A stretch of DNA of 64,000 nucleotides from Frateuria flava. Its GTDB lineage: Bacteria; Pseudomonadota; Gammaproteobacteria; Xanthomonadales; Rhodanobacteraceae. This document shows, piece after piece, positions 42,742 through 51,275 of the stretch. Below the pieces are notes generated by a model. That model did no database searches. It was not told the DNA's origin and saw only the letters and a list, made by a program, of their open reading frames with translations. Where the stretch lies: the NCBI RefSeq assembly GCF_017837635.1, contig NZ_JAGJRS010000022.1:124001-188000 (forward strand), read 5' to 3'. How positions within the stretch are numbered: position 1 is the first letter of the stretch; each line of letters opens with the position of its first letter. The translations under genes and the position numbers were made by a program.

Positions 42742-43644
42742 TCAATGCAAGGACGCCACGGGCCGGCTTTTCGTGACCGCCGCCAGGCGCGCCAGTTTGC
42801 CGGGGTGGCGCAATGCCAGCGTGGCGGTAATGCGGTCGCCCTCGCATTCGACCCATGTCGCGCTGACCAGCGTGTCGTCGGCCCAGGCCAACAGCACCGG
42901 TTCGCCGTTGAGCGTCGTGGTGGTGAAACACACGCCTGGTTGCGAATAGAAGCGGGTGGCGATCTGCGTGTAGAGGCGGACCAGCCGATCGGCACCCTGC
43001 AAAGGCCGCAGCACGGCGCGCACCACACCACCGCCGTCGGAGATGGCGATGGCGTCCTCGGCAAACAGTGCGCGCAGCGATGCGAGGTCCGGTTTTTTCA
43101 ACGCCTCGGAGAAGCGCTGGATCATGCGCTGCCTGGCCCGCACATCCACGCTGAAGCGCGGGCGGCCCTCGCGCAGGCGCGTCTTGGCGCGGTGCACCCG
43201 CTGGCGGCAGGCATCCTCGGCGATGCCCAGAATCGCCGAGGCCTCGGCGTGGCTGTAGTCGAACACTTCGTACAGCAGGAAGGCGGCGCGCTCTTCGGGG
43301 CTCAATCGTTCGAGCAGGAGCAGGAAGGAGAGCGTGAGCGTCTCGCCGCGCTCCAGCTCGGTTTCCGGGTGCTCGGCATCGGGCACCAGCGGCTCGGGCA
43401 GCCAGGGCCCGGTGTAGTGCTCGCGCTCGGTCCTGGCCCGGCGCAGGCGGTCGAGCGCCAGGCGGGTGGTCACGGTGACCAGCCAGGCTTCCGGGTCGTC
43501 GAGCAGGGCGGTGTCCTGCGCGTGCCAGCGCAGCCAGGCGTCGTGCAGCACGTCCTCGGCGTCGGTCGGCGTGCCGAGCATGCGGTAGGCGAGCCCGAAC
43601 AGGCGCGGGCGGTGCTGCTGGAACAGGGCGGTCTGGGCATCCAT
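42742..43644 (-). CDS. ECF41-type RNA polymerase sigma factor with C-terminal SnoaL-like regulatory domain
   Basis: 300 residues from the ATG at 43644. Region 2 (RLFGLAYRMLGTPTDAEDVLHDAWLRW in pieces) and region 4 (SPEERAAFLLYEVFDYSHAEASAILG) are joined by a linker holding WLPEP at 81-85. The ~130-residue extension has DGGG at 203-206, then RPLQGADR and a final NPGKL-like RHPGKLARL. WLPEP and DGGG are hallmarks of group ECF41, where the fused SnoaL-like domain both inhibits and stimulates the sigma. There is no separate anti-sigma gene, as expected. The following gene is the CMD target. Trigger unknown. Confidence 0.93.
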   Translation of the reverse strand: MDAQTALFQQHRPRLFGLAYRMLGTPTDAEDVLHDAWLRWHAQDTALLDDPEAWLVTVTTRLALDRLRRARTEREHYTGPWLPEPLVPDAEHPETELERGETLTLSFLLLLERLSPEERAAFLLYEVFDYSHAEASAILGIAEDACRQRVHRAKTRLREGRPRFSVDVRARQRMIQRFSEALKKPDLASLRALFAEDAIAISDGGGVVRAVLRPLQGADRLVRLYTQIATRFYSQPGVCFTTTTLNGEPVLLAWADDTLVSATWVECEGDRITATLALRHPGKLARLAAVTKSRPVASLH

Positions 43645-43671
43645 GGAAAATCTCCGGTGGGATGAGGCCAG

Positions 43672-43698
43672 GACGCGCGACCGGCGAAAAAAGTGACC
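43672..43698 (-). promoter_or_regulatory. Candidate ECF41 promoter upstream of the sigma gene
   Basis: On the - strand GGTCACT (43698-43692) is followed after exactly 16 bases by CGTC (43675-43672). The group's consensus is TGTCACA then CGTC; this matches 5 of 7 and 4 of 4. The -10 lies 28 bases before the sigma ATG. No second copy was seen before the CMD gene, so both genes are likely co-transcribed and autoregulated. Confidence 0.6.
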
Positions 43699-43703
43699 GT
43701 GGC

Positions 43704-44648
43704 CTAGCGCACCAGTGGCCAGGGCGCCAGGAACACCAGCCAGATCAGCAGCACGATGCCGGCGTACTTGAGCCCGCGGAACAGCTTCGGGTGCCTGCGC
43801 TTGAAGGCCTTGCTGCGCTCGCGGCTGCGCTGGTTCAGGGCGAACATCCGGTTGACGAAGCCGACCTTCTCGGCACCGTTGTCCGCGTTGGGCGAGGCTG
43901 TGATCTTGCCCATGAACGCACCCACGCGATGGTTGATCGCGCCCATCCAGCGCGTGCGCAACGGGCGCTCGACGTCGGCGAAAAGGATCACGCGGGTCTG
44001 GTCGGTCTTGTTTTCGACCCAGTGCACGTAGGTTTCGTCGAACACCACGTCCTTGCCGTCGCCCCAGGCGTGTTCCTCGCCGTCGACGAAGATGCGGCAG
44101 TCGCGCGAGTTCGGCGTGATCAGGCCCAGGTGGTAACGCAGGGAACCGGCGAATGGGTCGCGGTGCGGGTTGAGCTTGCTGTGCGGCGCCAGCGTGGCGA
44201 ACATCGCCGCCTTGATGCTGGGGATGGCGTTGAGCAGCGCGACCGTCTTCGGGCACAGCGCCTCGGCCGAGGCGAGCGGTTCGCCGTACCACTTGAGGTA
44301 GAAGCGCTTCCAGCCCTGCTTGAAGAAGCTGTTGAAGCTGGCGTCGTTGTGCTTCTCGGCGGCGCGAATGTGGCCCTCGTCGAACAGGCGCAGCGCCTCC
44401 TCGCGGATGGTCTGCCAGTTGGCCTGCAGCAGGTCCAGCTGCGGGAAGCCGCGGCGGTCCAGGATCGGTCGCGCCGGCACCGCCGAGAAGGCGTACATCA
44501 GCAGGTTGTATGGCGCAAAGATCGCCGAATGGTCGACCAGTTGGCGGTCGAAGCGCAGCCGCGCCCGCCCGCGCAGGTGCACCAGCAGCACGCAAAGCGC
44601 GAACAGCAGGAGCAGCAGCAGAACGACCAGGCGAGGTGTGAGGATCAT
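43704..44648 (-). CDS. lpxO: Lipid A hydroxylase LpxO (aspartyl/asparaginyl beta-hydroxylase family)
   Basis: 314 residues. An N-terminal transmembrane helix (LVVLLLLLLFALCVLLVHL) and a C-terminal one (GIVLLIWLVFLAPWPLV) bracket a cytoplasmic Fe(II)/2-oxoglutarate dioxygenase domain. The iron site is H162-x-D164 (NPHRDP) and H209 (ETYVHW), followed by the 2-oxoglutarate Arg in TRVILFADVERP. LpxO adds a 2-hydroxyl to a lipid A acyl chain, changing outer-membrane packing and resistance to cationic peptides. The stop is 5 bases from the ECF41 -35 element, so its transcript may run into the sigma gene. Confidence 0.93.
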   Translation of the reverse strand: MILTPRLVVLLLLLLFALCVLLVHLRGRARLRFDRQLVDHSAIFAPYNLLMYAFSAVPARPILDRRGFPQLDLLQANWQTIREEALRLFDEGHIRAAEKHNDASFNSFFKQGWKRFYLKWYGEPLASAEALCPKTVALLNAIPSIKAAMFATLAPHSKLNPHRDPFAGSLRYHLGLITPNSRDCRIFVDGEEHAWGDGKDVVFDETYVHWVENKTDQTRVILFADVERPLRTRWMGAINHRVGAFMGKITASPNADNGAEKVGFVNRMFALNQRSRERSKAFKRRHPKLFRGLKYAGIVLLIWLVFLAPWPLVR

Positions 44649-44946
44649 GGGGTTGTATCGCGGATGGGACGGTTCATTCTACGCCGGCGAACGCCTTGGA
44701 ACGGTACGGCAGCCTGGCCCGCTCCCCCGGGGAGAGGCTGGCTATGGAGACACTCTTGCGATAGCGATGGGTCGAAGCACGCCCTTGCTCCCTCTCCCCA
44801 CCGGGGAGAGGGTTGGGGTGAGGGGCCACTCTTGCGTTGGGAATGGATCGGAGCATGGCTCCGGTCGCGAGCCCCGCCCCCTTCACCGCGATCCTCTCCC
44901 CGGCGGGAAGAGGAAGCTGGACCTTCTCCCGCGGGGGAGGGCCAGG
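44649..44946. repeat. 298-bp gap with several CTCTCCCC dyads
   Basis: It holds at least three dyads of one family: GCTCCCCCGGGGAGAGGC-like near 44720, CCCTCTCCCC-ACC-GGGGAGAGGG followed by TTGGGGTGAGGGG at about 44791-44825, and ATCCTCTCCCCGG-CGGGAAGAGG near 44892. The middle block recurs at 23937 and, inverted in part, near 48780. No gene was seen; it separates the CDF gene stop and the lpxO start. Confidence 0.65.
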
Positions 44947-45855
44947 CTAGTCCACCAGGTCCGGCTCGAAGAAGCTCCAGCGGATGTCGGGAAACTGCGC
45001 CTTCATCGCCCGCTCCACCGTATTGATGGCCTCGATCATCGCGCGATCGCTGGCGCACGCCTCCATCTTCGCCTTGACTGACACCATCACGTCCGCGCCC
45101 ATCTGCAGTGTGATCAGGTTGAGCACCTTGGCCACTTCCGCGCGGTTTTCCAGGAAGGCCATCAGCTCGGCGCGCCGGCGCGGTTCCACGCCCTGGCCGA
45201 TCAGCAGGGCCTTGACCTCGACCGCCAGCGCCACGGCCACCACCACCAGCAGCGCGCCGATCGCGATCGTCCCCATCGCATCGAACAGAAGGTTGCCGGT
45301 GAGCATGGTGGCGCCCACGGCCAGCGCAGCCAGGCACAGGCCGATCAGTGCCGCGAGGTCTTCGCCGAAGATCACCAGCAACTCGCTGGAGCGGGTCTCG
45401 CGGAACCAGGTCCACAGATTCTGCTCGCCGCGCGCCTTGTTGACCTCCTGCATGCAGCCGCGCATGGAGATGCCCTCGGCAACGATGCCGAACACCAGCA
45501 CGCCGAGTGCCAGCCAGGGCCACTTGAGCGGTTCGGGATGGCTTAGCTTGTGCACGCCCTCGTAGACCGAAAACATGCCGCCGACGCTGAACAGCAGGAT
45601 CGCCACCAGGAACGACCAGAAGTACAGCGCGCGGCCCCAGCCCAGCGGGTATTCGTCCGACGGCGGCTTCTTCGCCTGGCGGATGCCCAGCAGCAACAGG
45701 CCCTGGTTGCCGCAGTCGGCCAGCGAATGCACCGCTTCGGCGAGCATGGCGCCCGAACCGGTCACGAAGGCGGCCACCAGCTTGGCGATGAAGATGGCAA
45801 AGTTGGCGCCGAGCGCGAGGAAGATCGCCTTGAGCGAATTGGCGTGACCGGACAT
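44947..45855 (-). CDS. Cation diffusion facilitator (CDF) family transporter, SLC30A9-like subgroup
   Basis: 302 residues, about six transmembrane helices (for example AIFLALGANFAIFIAKLVAAF and FLVAILLFSVGGMF). The metal site in helix 2 is H43-x-x-x-D47 (HSLADCGNQ) and that in helix 5 is FGEDLAALIG. A cytoplasmic C-terminal domain (VEVKALLIGQGVEPRRR, then MGADVMVSVKAKME) follows. CDF proteins export Zn, Fe, Mn or Co by proton exchange; the metal cannot be told here. The helix-2 HxxxD and the GMFSVYEG loop place it with the SLC30A9/ZNT9-like group. Single gene. Confidence 0.88.
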   Translation of the reverse strand: MSGHANSLKAIFLALGANFAIFIAKLVAAFVTGSGAMLAEAVHSLADCGNQGLLLLGIRQAKKPPSDEYPLGWGRALYFWSFLVAILLFSVGGMFSVYEGVHKLSHPEPLKWPWLALGVLVFGIVAEGISMRGCMQEVNKARGEQNLWTWFRETRSSELLVIFGEDLAALIGLCLAALAVGATMLTGNLLFDAMGTIAIGALLVVVAVALAVEVKALLIGQGVEPRRRAELMAFLENRAEVAKVLNLITLQMGADVMVSVKAKMEACASDRAMIEAINTVERAMKAQFPDIRWSFFEPDLVD

Positions 45856-45931
45856 GAAACCGTTTCCGTGGCAGGTGAGCCGGCTAGTCTAGGGCAGCGC
45901 ATGACATTGCGCCGCCGTCGGACCGCCTTTC

Positions 45932-46005
45932 GTGGGAGCCCACTAGTGGGCGAAGTTTTGGCGCCAGCGCGTCAGAAGGCATCGCCGACACGTGGGCTCC
46001 TACAT
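45932..46005. repeat. REP-like inverted pair upstream of the CDF gene
   Basis: GTGGGAGCCCACTAGTGGGC (45932-45951) and, inverted, CACGTGGGCTCCTACA (45990-46005). The GTAGGAGCCCAC core is a variant of the GTAGGAGCGCAC core seen elsewhere in the window. It lies between slp and the CDF gene; its edge is about 10 bases from the slp stop. Confidence 0.65.
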
Positions 46006-46015
46006 GGCCCAGGCA

Positions 46016-46531
46016 TCAGCGGATGCCGACGCCCACGCCCACGCCGAAGTGCACGTTGTTCTTGCCCTTGTTCATCTCGTCGGCGGTCCAGACGTGCGAC
46101 TGGTTCACCTGCACCAGCGGGAAGACGTAATCGGCCTGGCCGACCTTGCCCGCGCGGCTGCCGCTGAGCTGCCCGTTGACCGTGATCAGCGCGCCGGCCG
46201 GGTAGTCGAGCGATTCGACGTAGCCGGGCATGACCGCGATGAACCGGCCATTGCCGCTGTCGTTCGCCTGCGGCCGCTGCGACTTGTCCAGCGGGTAGGC
46301 GAGGATCTCCACCTCGCTGTGGTCGGCGAGGTTGGTCACGCCGACGATGCGGCCACCCCAGATCACCTGTTTGCTGGCGAACTGTTCGGGCGACTGCGCC
46401 ACCTGGTACGGCGCCGCGCCGACCGCGTCGGCGGCGGGCTTGTAGATCGGCGCGGGGGCGCAGGCGGCAAGCATCAGCAACGTGGCGGGCACGAGCGAGC
46501 GGAACGTGATCGAAGCGAGGCGGATGCGCAT
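46016..46531 (-). CDS. Slp-family outer-membrane lipoprotein
   Basis: 171 residues. A signal peptide ends in the lipobox LMLAAC (Cys near residue 24), followed by Ala-Pro, which favours outer-membrane sorting. The domain has the Slp pattern: FASKQVIWGGRIVGVTNLADHSEVEILAYPLD in sections, then GRFIAVMPGYVESLDYPAG and QVNQSHVW. The E. coli relative Slp is a starvation- and acid-stress outer-membrane lipoprotein of uncertain role. A Gly/Val-rich C-terminus (VHFGVGVGVGIR) is unusual. Its start is 63 bases from the rlmJ stop. Confidence 0.87.
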   Translation of the reverse strand: MRIRLASITFRSLVPATLLMLAACAPAPIYKPAADAVGAAPYQVAQSPEQFASKQVIWGGRIVGVTNLADHSEVEILAYPLDKSQRPQANDSGNGRFIAVMPGYVESLDYPAGALITVNGQLSGSRAGKVGQADYVFPLVQVNQSHVWTADEMNKGKNNVHFGVGVGVGIR

Positions 46532-46594
46532 GGCGGGCTCCTGACCTTGGCGAAGAAAGGGCGCGGCGGGATGCCGCCGCGGTCCGGAGCGAGC

Positions 46595-47515
46595 TTAGCG
46601 GCGGCCGTGTGAACGCGGTAGCGGCGAGGGCGGCGGCGCCGCGCCTTCCTCGAGCAGCCAGTCCAGCCGCCATTCGGCCGGGCGCCCCTGCGCCAGCAGC
46701 CGGGACAGCGCGCGCAGCGGCTCGCGCAGGGTCTCATCCAGCTTCCACGGCGCGTTGAGGATGGCCATGCCCGAGCCATTGAGCCGCAGCGGGGAGTCGT
46801 CCGGATGCACCAGCAGCTCGGCGCGCAACACGCGGCGGGCGCCACAATGGCCGAGCCAGCGCAGGAACGGTTGCACCTGACTGCGCTGCTTGATTGGATA
46901 CCACACGGCATAGACGCCCGTGGGCCAGCGCACCAGCGCCCCCTTGATCGCCTGCTCGATCAGCCGGTACTCGGCCTCCTGCGCCTCGTAGGGCGGATCG
47001 ATCAGCACCAGGCCGCGCTTTTCCTTCGGCGGCAGCAGCGCCTTGAGCGCCTCGTAGCCGTCGCGCTGGTGCACGTGCATGCGCTTGTCGCTGTGCAACA
47101 GTTCGCGCAGGCGCGTCGCTTCCTCCGGCTGCAGCTCGCACAGCTGGGCGCTGTCGTTCGCGCGCATGGCCCTGGCCGCCTGCAGCGGCGAGCCGGGGTA
47201 GAGCTTCAGGCCCTGCTCGTTGCCGGGCAGGGACAGCAGGCCGTCCAGCCAGTGCCGCAGCAGCGGCGGCAGCGTGCCGCCGCTGCTCGCGTGCGGGCCG
47301 ACGTCCGGGAACAGCAGCCGGCCCACGCCTTCGCGCCACTCGCCGGTCTTCTCCGCCTCCTTGCCCTCCAGCGCGTAGCAGCCGCTGCCCGCATGGGTGT
47401 CGATCACGGCGAACGGCGTGGGCTTGGCCTTGAGCGCGTCGATAAGCGCGGCCAGCACGACGTGCTTGAGGACGTCGGCGAAATTGCCGGCGTGGTAGGC
47501 GTGGCGGTAATTCAT
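46595..47515 (-). CDS. rlmJ: 23S rRNA (adenine-2030-N6)-methyltransferase RlmJ
   Basis: 306 residues from the ATG at 47515 (MNYRHAYHAGNFADVLKH), the invariant RlmJ start. SAM-binding and catalytic motifs: DTHAGSGCY near 39, then LIDPPYE (the N6-adenine methylase DPPY). It methylates A2030 of 23S rRNA. Usual length is ~280; the extra ~20 residues are a Pro/Arg C-terminal tail (APPPSPLPRSHGRR). Single gene; an inverted REP pair lies just upstream. Confidence 0.95.
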   Translation of the reverse strand: MNYRHAYHAGNFADVLKHVVLAALIDALKAKPTPFAVIDTHAGSGCYALEGKEAEKTGEWREGVGRLLFPDVGPHASSGGTLPPLLRHWLDGLLSLPGNEQGLKLYPGSPLQAARAMRANDSAQLCELQPEEATRLRELLHSDKRMHVHQRDGYEALKALLPPKEKRGLVLIDPPYEAQEAEYRLIEQAIKGALVRWPTGVYAVWYPIKQRSQVQPFLRWLGHCGARRVLRAELLVHPDDSPLRLNGSGMAILNAPWKLDETLREPLRALSRLLAQGRPAEWRLDWLLEEGAAPPPSPLPRSHGRR

Positions 47516-47544
47516 CGGCGGAGTATAGAGGCCCGTTCCTGTCC

Positions 47545-47619
47545 CCTGCAGACGCGCCCTTGGGCGCGACTGCACGGAGTCGGGAGGCCAGCGGTCGCGC
47601 CCAGGGGCGCTCCTGCAGG
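47545..47619. repeat. REP inverted pair between the DMT exporter gene and rlmJ
   Basis: CCTGCAGACGCGCCCTTGGG (from 47545, continuing CGCGAC to 47570) and the inverse GGTCGCGCCCAGGGGCGCTC (from 47593, continuing CTGCAGG to 47619). Same core as 39163, with an imperfect stem. Confidence 0.75.
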
Positions 47620-47629
47620 AGGCCGGGGT

Positions 47630-48556
47630 TCAGTCGCCCGTGCTGTGCGACTCGCTCACGCCGAGCAGCTCCGGCTGCGCCGGCTCCTTGCGGCGGCTCA
47701 GCCACGGATGCACGAACACCGCGGCCAGGATCACCGCCACGCCCAGGTAGAACGGCCAGGCCAGCTCGCGCTGCTCGCCCAGCAGCACCACGGCCAGCAC
47801 GATGGCGTAAACCGGTTCCAGGTTGGTCACCATCTGCGTGCCGAACGCGCTCAGGTGGCGCAGCGCCACCAGCGCCAGCGCGAACGGCAGCAGCGTGCAG
47901 CCGAAGGCCAGCAGGACCAGCAGGACACCGTCATGCAGGCCGGGCAGCACGAAGGCGTTGCCGGCATGCGGCAGCAGCGGCGCGAGCAGGCCGAGGAACA
48001 GCGTGCCGGTACCCAGCTCCAGGCAGGTCACGGTGAGCGGGTCGCCGTGTTCGACCAGTCGCTTGTTGCACGCGCTGAACAGCGCCACCAGGAGCGCCGA
48101 AGCGACGCCCACCATGAGCCCCATGCGCATCGCGACAGGCACGCCGCCGACCACCATGGCCACGCCCGGCACCACCGCCACCCCGAGCAGCAGTTCGCGC
48201 GGATCGAAGCGCCGGCGCGCGATCCACGGTTCGACGAAGGCGAGGAACACCGGCCCCAGCGCGATGCAGGTCGCGCCGACTGAAGCGTTGGAGAGCTTGA
48301 TCGCCGCATAGAAGGTGAGCCAGTGCAGCGACACCAGCACGCCGATGCCGGCATAGGCCCAGCGCAGCCGGGCCGGCATTGCCTTCAGCCCGCGCCAGAC
48401 ACGCGGCGTGGCCACCAGCGCGAGGGTCACCAGCAACATGCGCCACCACACCAGCGACGCCGCCGGCAGCGTGATCAGCTTGCCCAGGATCGCGGTGAAA
48501 CCCCACAGCACCACGCAGAAGTGGATCTGCAGGCGGGCCTTGCTGATGGCTTGCAT
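47630..48556 (-). CDS. DMT-superfamily (EamA) transporter
   Basis: 308 residues from the ATG at 48556. Ten predicted transmembrane helices in two EamA halves (FCVVLWGFTAILGKL, then LSNASVGATCIALGPVFLAF; second half VASALLVALFSACNKRLVE and GTQMVTNLEPVYAIVLA). The motif NLEPVYAIVLAVVLLGE is typical of the second EamA repeat. Such proteins export metabolites or amino acids; the substrate is unknown. The C-terminal hydrophilic tail ends HSTGD. Single gene, between a REP pair downstream and a repeat-filled gap upstream. Confidence 0.87.
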   Translation of the reverse strand: MQAISKARLQIHFCVVLWGFTAILGKLITLPAASLVWWRMLLVTLALVATPRVWRGLKAMPARLRWAYAGIGVLVSLHWLTFYAAIKLSNASVGATCIALGPVFLAFVEPWIARRRFDPRELLLGVAVVPGVAMVVGGVPVAMRMGLMVGVASALLVALFSACNKRLVEHGDPLTVTCLELGTGTLFLGLLAPLLPHAGNAFVLPGLHDGVLLVLLAFGCTLLPFALALVALRHLSAFGTQMVTNLEPVYAIVLAVVLLGEQRELAWPFYLGVAVILAAVFVHPWLSRRKEPAQPELLGVSESHSTGD

Positions 48557-48974
48557 GGGGAGCGTCGCGCTTGGGGGAGGCGCGCATTGTAGGTGGAGGG
48601 GCGGCAAGGAGGGGCCCTTCGACTTCGCTTCGCTTCGCTCAGGGCGAACGTTCTGTCGCCCCTTCCATCTACCGGGCGCAGGCGCGTAGCAACCCATCGA
48701 AGCGCTGCCTTCAAAGCAGCAATGCTTAGGCCACCCACGGCGAGCGAGGGCTCGGGCGGCATGATGCGCGCCACCGGACCCTCACCCCAGCCCTGTTTCG
48801 CCGGGAGCGGGGGGCCTGCATCGTTCGCGCAGAGCGTAGGCGCGTAGCGCCGAAGTCGAAGCGCCTCCCTCACACCACCCGTTCGAACGCGCTCTTCCGG
48901 GAAGGGATGCTGACAAGAGGGAGGCGGTTCGGGCAGAGCGGGGTGCGTACGCAACCGGGTCGCTCGATCGCCGA
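48557..48974. other. 418-bp gap without a gene
   Basis: It holds fragments of dispersed repeats, for example CCCTCACCCCAGCCCTG near 48780 (inverse of the GGGGTGAGGG block at 44810) and CGAAGTCGAA-type stretches at about 48613-48650 and 48850-48862 that resemble a frequent intergenic CTTCGCTTCGCTCAG sequence. No ORF with coding character was seen. The promoter of the EamA gene should lie in the first ~150 bases. Confidence 0.5.
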
Positions 48975-49889
48975 CTACTTCGCCTCGCGCGAGGGAATCA
49001 CGACGCTGCACAGATCGATCTTCCCCGCCGGCACCGTATAGAACGCATCGCGCCGGTTGCGCTTGGCCTCGACCAGCCTGGCGAAGGTGGGGCTGTCCGT
49101 GCGCAGTACCTCGATCTTCGGGCGCTCCGCCTTGGGCATGTCCGCCACCAGGCGCAGGGATTCGATCTTCAGGCGCTGCGACTTGTCCGTATAGAACCCC
49201 ATCGGCGCCGGTCCGCGGGGCAGCGCCGAGAGCCGTTCCATGCCGTCGATGACGCGGCCGGCGACCGCCAGGTTGCGGTCCAGTCCGCGCGGGGCCTGTC
49301 CGATGATCGCGTAGAGCGCGCTGCCGTTGCCGGTTTCCGGCCCTACGTCGCGCGCCACGCCGACCGTGCCGTAGCAATGCGCGATCCACTCGCGGCCGGA
49401 CGCCGGATCGCGCGCCACGGGGAAGCCTTCGGAGAAGCCCACCTGCGGCGCATAGACGTCGCCATCGGGCAGCGGCGTCCATTCGAGCTTTGCATCGATC
49501 GCGCGGGTGAACTCCGGCGGCAGGGTCTTCTTCGCCGTTCCGAGCGGCTTGATGCGGGCCTTGTCCTCGTCGTCCGCGGCCGGGTCGTCCCATTGGGTGA
49601 CGAAGTTGTCCTGCACGCGCACGATCGCCAGGCCGTCGAAGTAATGCTCGTGCGCCATCGTGCGGATGTTGGCTGCGTGCAGCGGGGTGAAGTCCGGCGC
49701 CAGCTCGATCAGCACGTGCCCGCCGGGCAGCTTCATGTCGAGCAGGTTGGACGGGTCGGGCGTGCGCCATTCCTGCGGCCGGGACTGGGCCAGCAGTTCC
49801 TTCGTGGTCGGCGTGGGCCTGGCTTCGTCGGCCAGCGCGGGCAGGGCGAGGAGGCTGGCGAGCGTGAAGGCGAGAAGCGTATGGCGCAT
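48975..49889 (-). CDS. Secreted cyclophilin-like peptidyl-prolyl isomerase, divergent
   Basis: 304 residues; a signal peptide ends at ALPALADE. A cyclophilin-type fold is indicated by GGHVLIELAPDFTPLHAANIRTMAHEHYFDGLAIVRVQDNFV in sections, then GSALYAIIGQAPRGLDRNLAVAGRVIDGMERL. The usual FHR motif reads IVRVQDNF and the AQFF core reads ALYAIIG, so the catalytic Arg is kept but other residues differ. An insertion of ~50 residues (DDPAADDEDKARIKP onwards) separates the halves. It may act as an envelope chaperone with weak isomerase activity. Single gene, divergent from the porin gene. Confidence 0.82.
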   Translation of the reverse strand: MRHTLLAFTLASLLALPALADEARPTPTTKELLAQSRPQEWRTPDPSNLLDMKLPGGHVLIELAPDFTPLHAANIRTMAHEHYFDGLAIVRVQDNFVTQWDDPAADDEDKARIKPLGTAKKTLPPEFTRAIDAKLEWTPLPDGDVYAPQVGFSEGFPVARDPASGREWIAHCYGTVGVARDVGPETGNGSALYAIIGQAPRGLDRNLAVAGRVIDGMERLSALPRGPAPMGFYTDKSQRLKIESLRLVADMPKAERPKIEVLRTDSPTFARLVEAKRNRRDAFYTVPAGKIDLCSVVIPSREAK

Positions 49890-50132
49890 GCTTGGGTTCC
49901 CCTGCAGGCATGGATGAGGTTGGAGAGCTTATAGCGTTCCCGCCACCCGTGCGGTTGCCGTGTCTACGCGTTCCGCCGGCGGCGTGGGACAATGCCGGCC
50001 TTGCTGGCGCCGGTTTCGTTTTTCGTTAACCGCACGTATCACCGGTGCGGAACGCCAGGTGGATGAACGGCTAACCAGCGCCCTGTTATTCCTGCTTCCG
50101 AAGCAGGGGTCTCGCTATCGATGGGAGCGATC
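49890..50132 (+). promoter_or_regulatory. Divergent promoter region and structured leader of the porin gene
   Basis: 243 bp between the divergent cyclophilin and porin starts. An AT-richer patch (TTTCGTTTTTCGTTAAC, about 50013-50029) may hold the porin promoter. Downstream are two hairpins: CCGCAC/GTGCGG (50030-50050) and the perfect CCTGCTT-CCG-AAGCAGG (50091-50107). The ribosome site GGGAG at 50125-50129 precedes the ATG at 50133, which is why that ATG is preferred over 50121. Confidence 0.4.
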
Positions 50133-51275
50133 ATGCGTCTACGTATCCTGGCCGCCGCCGCCCTGGCCTGCGGGCTGGTCCAACCGGCGCTCGCGGGCGA
50201 TCCGGACTCCTGGCCCACCAGCGTGGAGCTGGGCAACGGCGTCAACGCCGGCCTGAAGGGCCTGCTGCAGTACGACCTCAACCAGTTCACCGACGACCGC
50301 ATGCCCGACGGCAGCGACCGGTTCGACGACGCGCACACCTGGCGACGACAGGAGTTCAATCTCTACGTCGAGAAAAAGGGCGTCTTCACGATCAACGCCG
50401 GCTACGACTTCCAGTCCAACAGCTGGGTCGACAACTACATCGGCCTGGAAACCAGGGCGGGCCGCTTCCGCCTCGGCCAGTTCAAGACGCCGGTGGGCTG
50501 GGAGGACGGCAACACCTCCACCAGCAACGTGACCTTCATGGAGCGCAGCCTGCCCGAGCAGGCGGTGCACGAAGGCCGACGTGTCGGCGTCGACTGGTTC
50601 TACCAGGGCATCCCGCACTGGTTGCTGCAGGTGGGGTTCTTCACGCGCCACGATCTGAACGACGATGCCGCCGGCGAAACCTTCGCCGGCCGCGTCGTAT
50701 ACAACCCGGTGCAGGAGCAGGGCGAGGTCGTGCACCTGGGCCTGACCGCCTCGCGCGAGTTGCGTGACGACCGCACCGGCCGCATCCGCGCCCGCCCGGA
50801 GGTGAACCTGACGCCGGTGCGCCTGGTCGACACCGGCACGCTGCTGGGCGTCGACCGGCTCGATCGCCAGGGCCTGGAAGCGGCCTGGATCCATGGTCCG
50901 ATGCTGCTGCAGGGCGAATACCTGGCGATGCAGGCGATCCGCCCCGGCCTGCGCGACTTCCACGCGCGCGGCTACTACGTGTTTGGCACTTGGGCGCTGA
51001 CCGGCGAATCGCGCGGCTACAAGACCGGCTCGGTCGCCGGCCTCACGCCGCAGCATCCCTGGGGCGCGCTCGAGCTGGCGCTGCGCTACGCCACCCTCGA
51101 CCTGGACGACGGTGCGGTGATGGGCGGGCGCGAACACGATTGGACGCTGGGCCTGAACTGGTACATCAACACCCACTTCAAGCTGCAGGCCAACGTGATC
51201 CGCGCCTTCAGCGACCGCGGCAACCTACCGCTGGATCCCACCATCTACGCGATGCGCGCCCAGCTCAACTTCTGA
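50133..51275 (+). CDS. Porin of the Porin_O_P (OprP/OprO) family
   Basis: 380 residues from the ATG at 50133 (MRLRIL), with a signal peptide ending QPALAG. A beta-barrel pattern runs throughout: an N-terminal [13 protein letters not shown] strand, then [31 protein letters not shown], and a final MRAQLNF strand ending in Phe. The segment [14 protein letters not shown] followed by [13 protein letters not shown] is characteristic of phosphate-selective-porin-like proteins. The classic members take up phosphate or polyphosphate anions. Here the neighbour is the sulfate transporter operon, which converges on it, so an anion such as sulfate may be the cargo; this is inference. The last 51 bases overlap the end of cysA on the other strand. 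Confidence 0.87.
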   Translation: MRLRILAAAALACGLVQPALAGDPDSWPTSVELGNGVNAGLKGLLQYDLNQFTDDRMPDGSDRFDDAHTWRRQEFNLYVEKKGVFTINAGYDFQSNSWVDNYIGLETRAGRFRLGQFKTPVGWEDGNTSTSNVTFMERSLPEQAVHEGRRVGVDWFYQGIPHWLLQVGFFTRHDLNDDAAGETFAGRVVYNPVQEQGEVVHLGLTASRELRDDRTGRIRARPEVNLTPVRLVDTGTLLGVDRLDRQGLEAAWIHGPMLLQGEYLAMQAIRPGLRDFHARGYYVFGTWALTGESRGYKTGSVAGLTPQHPWGALELALRYATLDLDDGAVMGGREHDWTLGLNWYINTHFKLQANVIRAFSDRGNLPLDPTIYAMRAQLNF

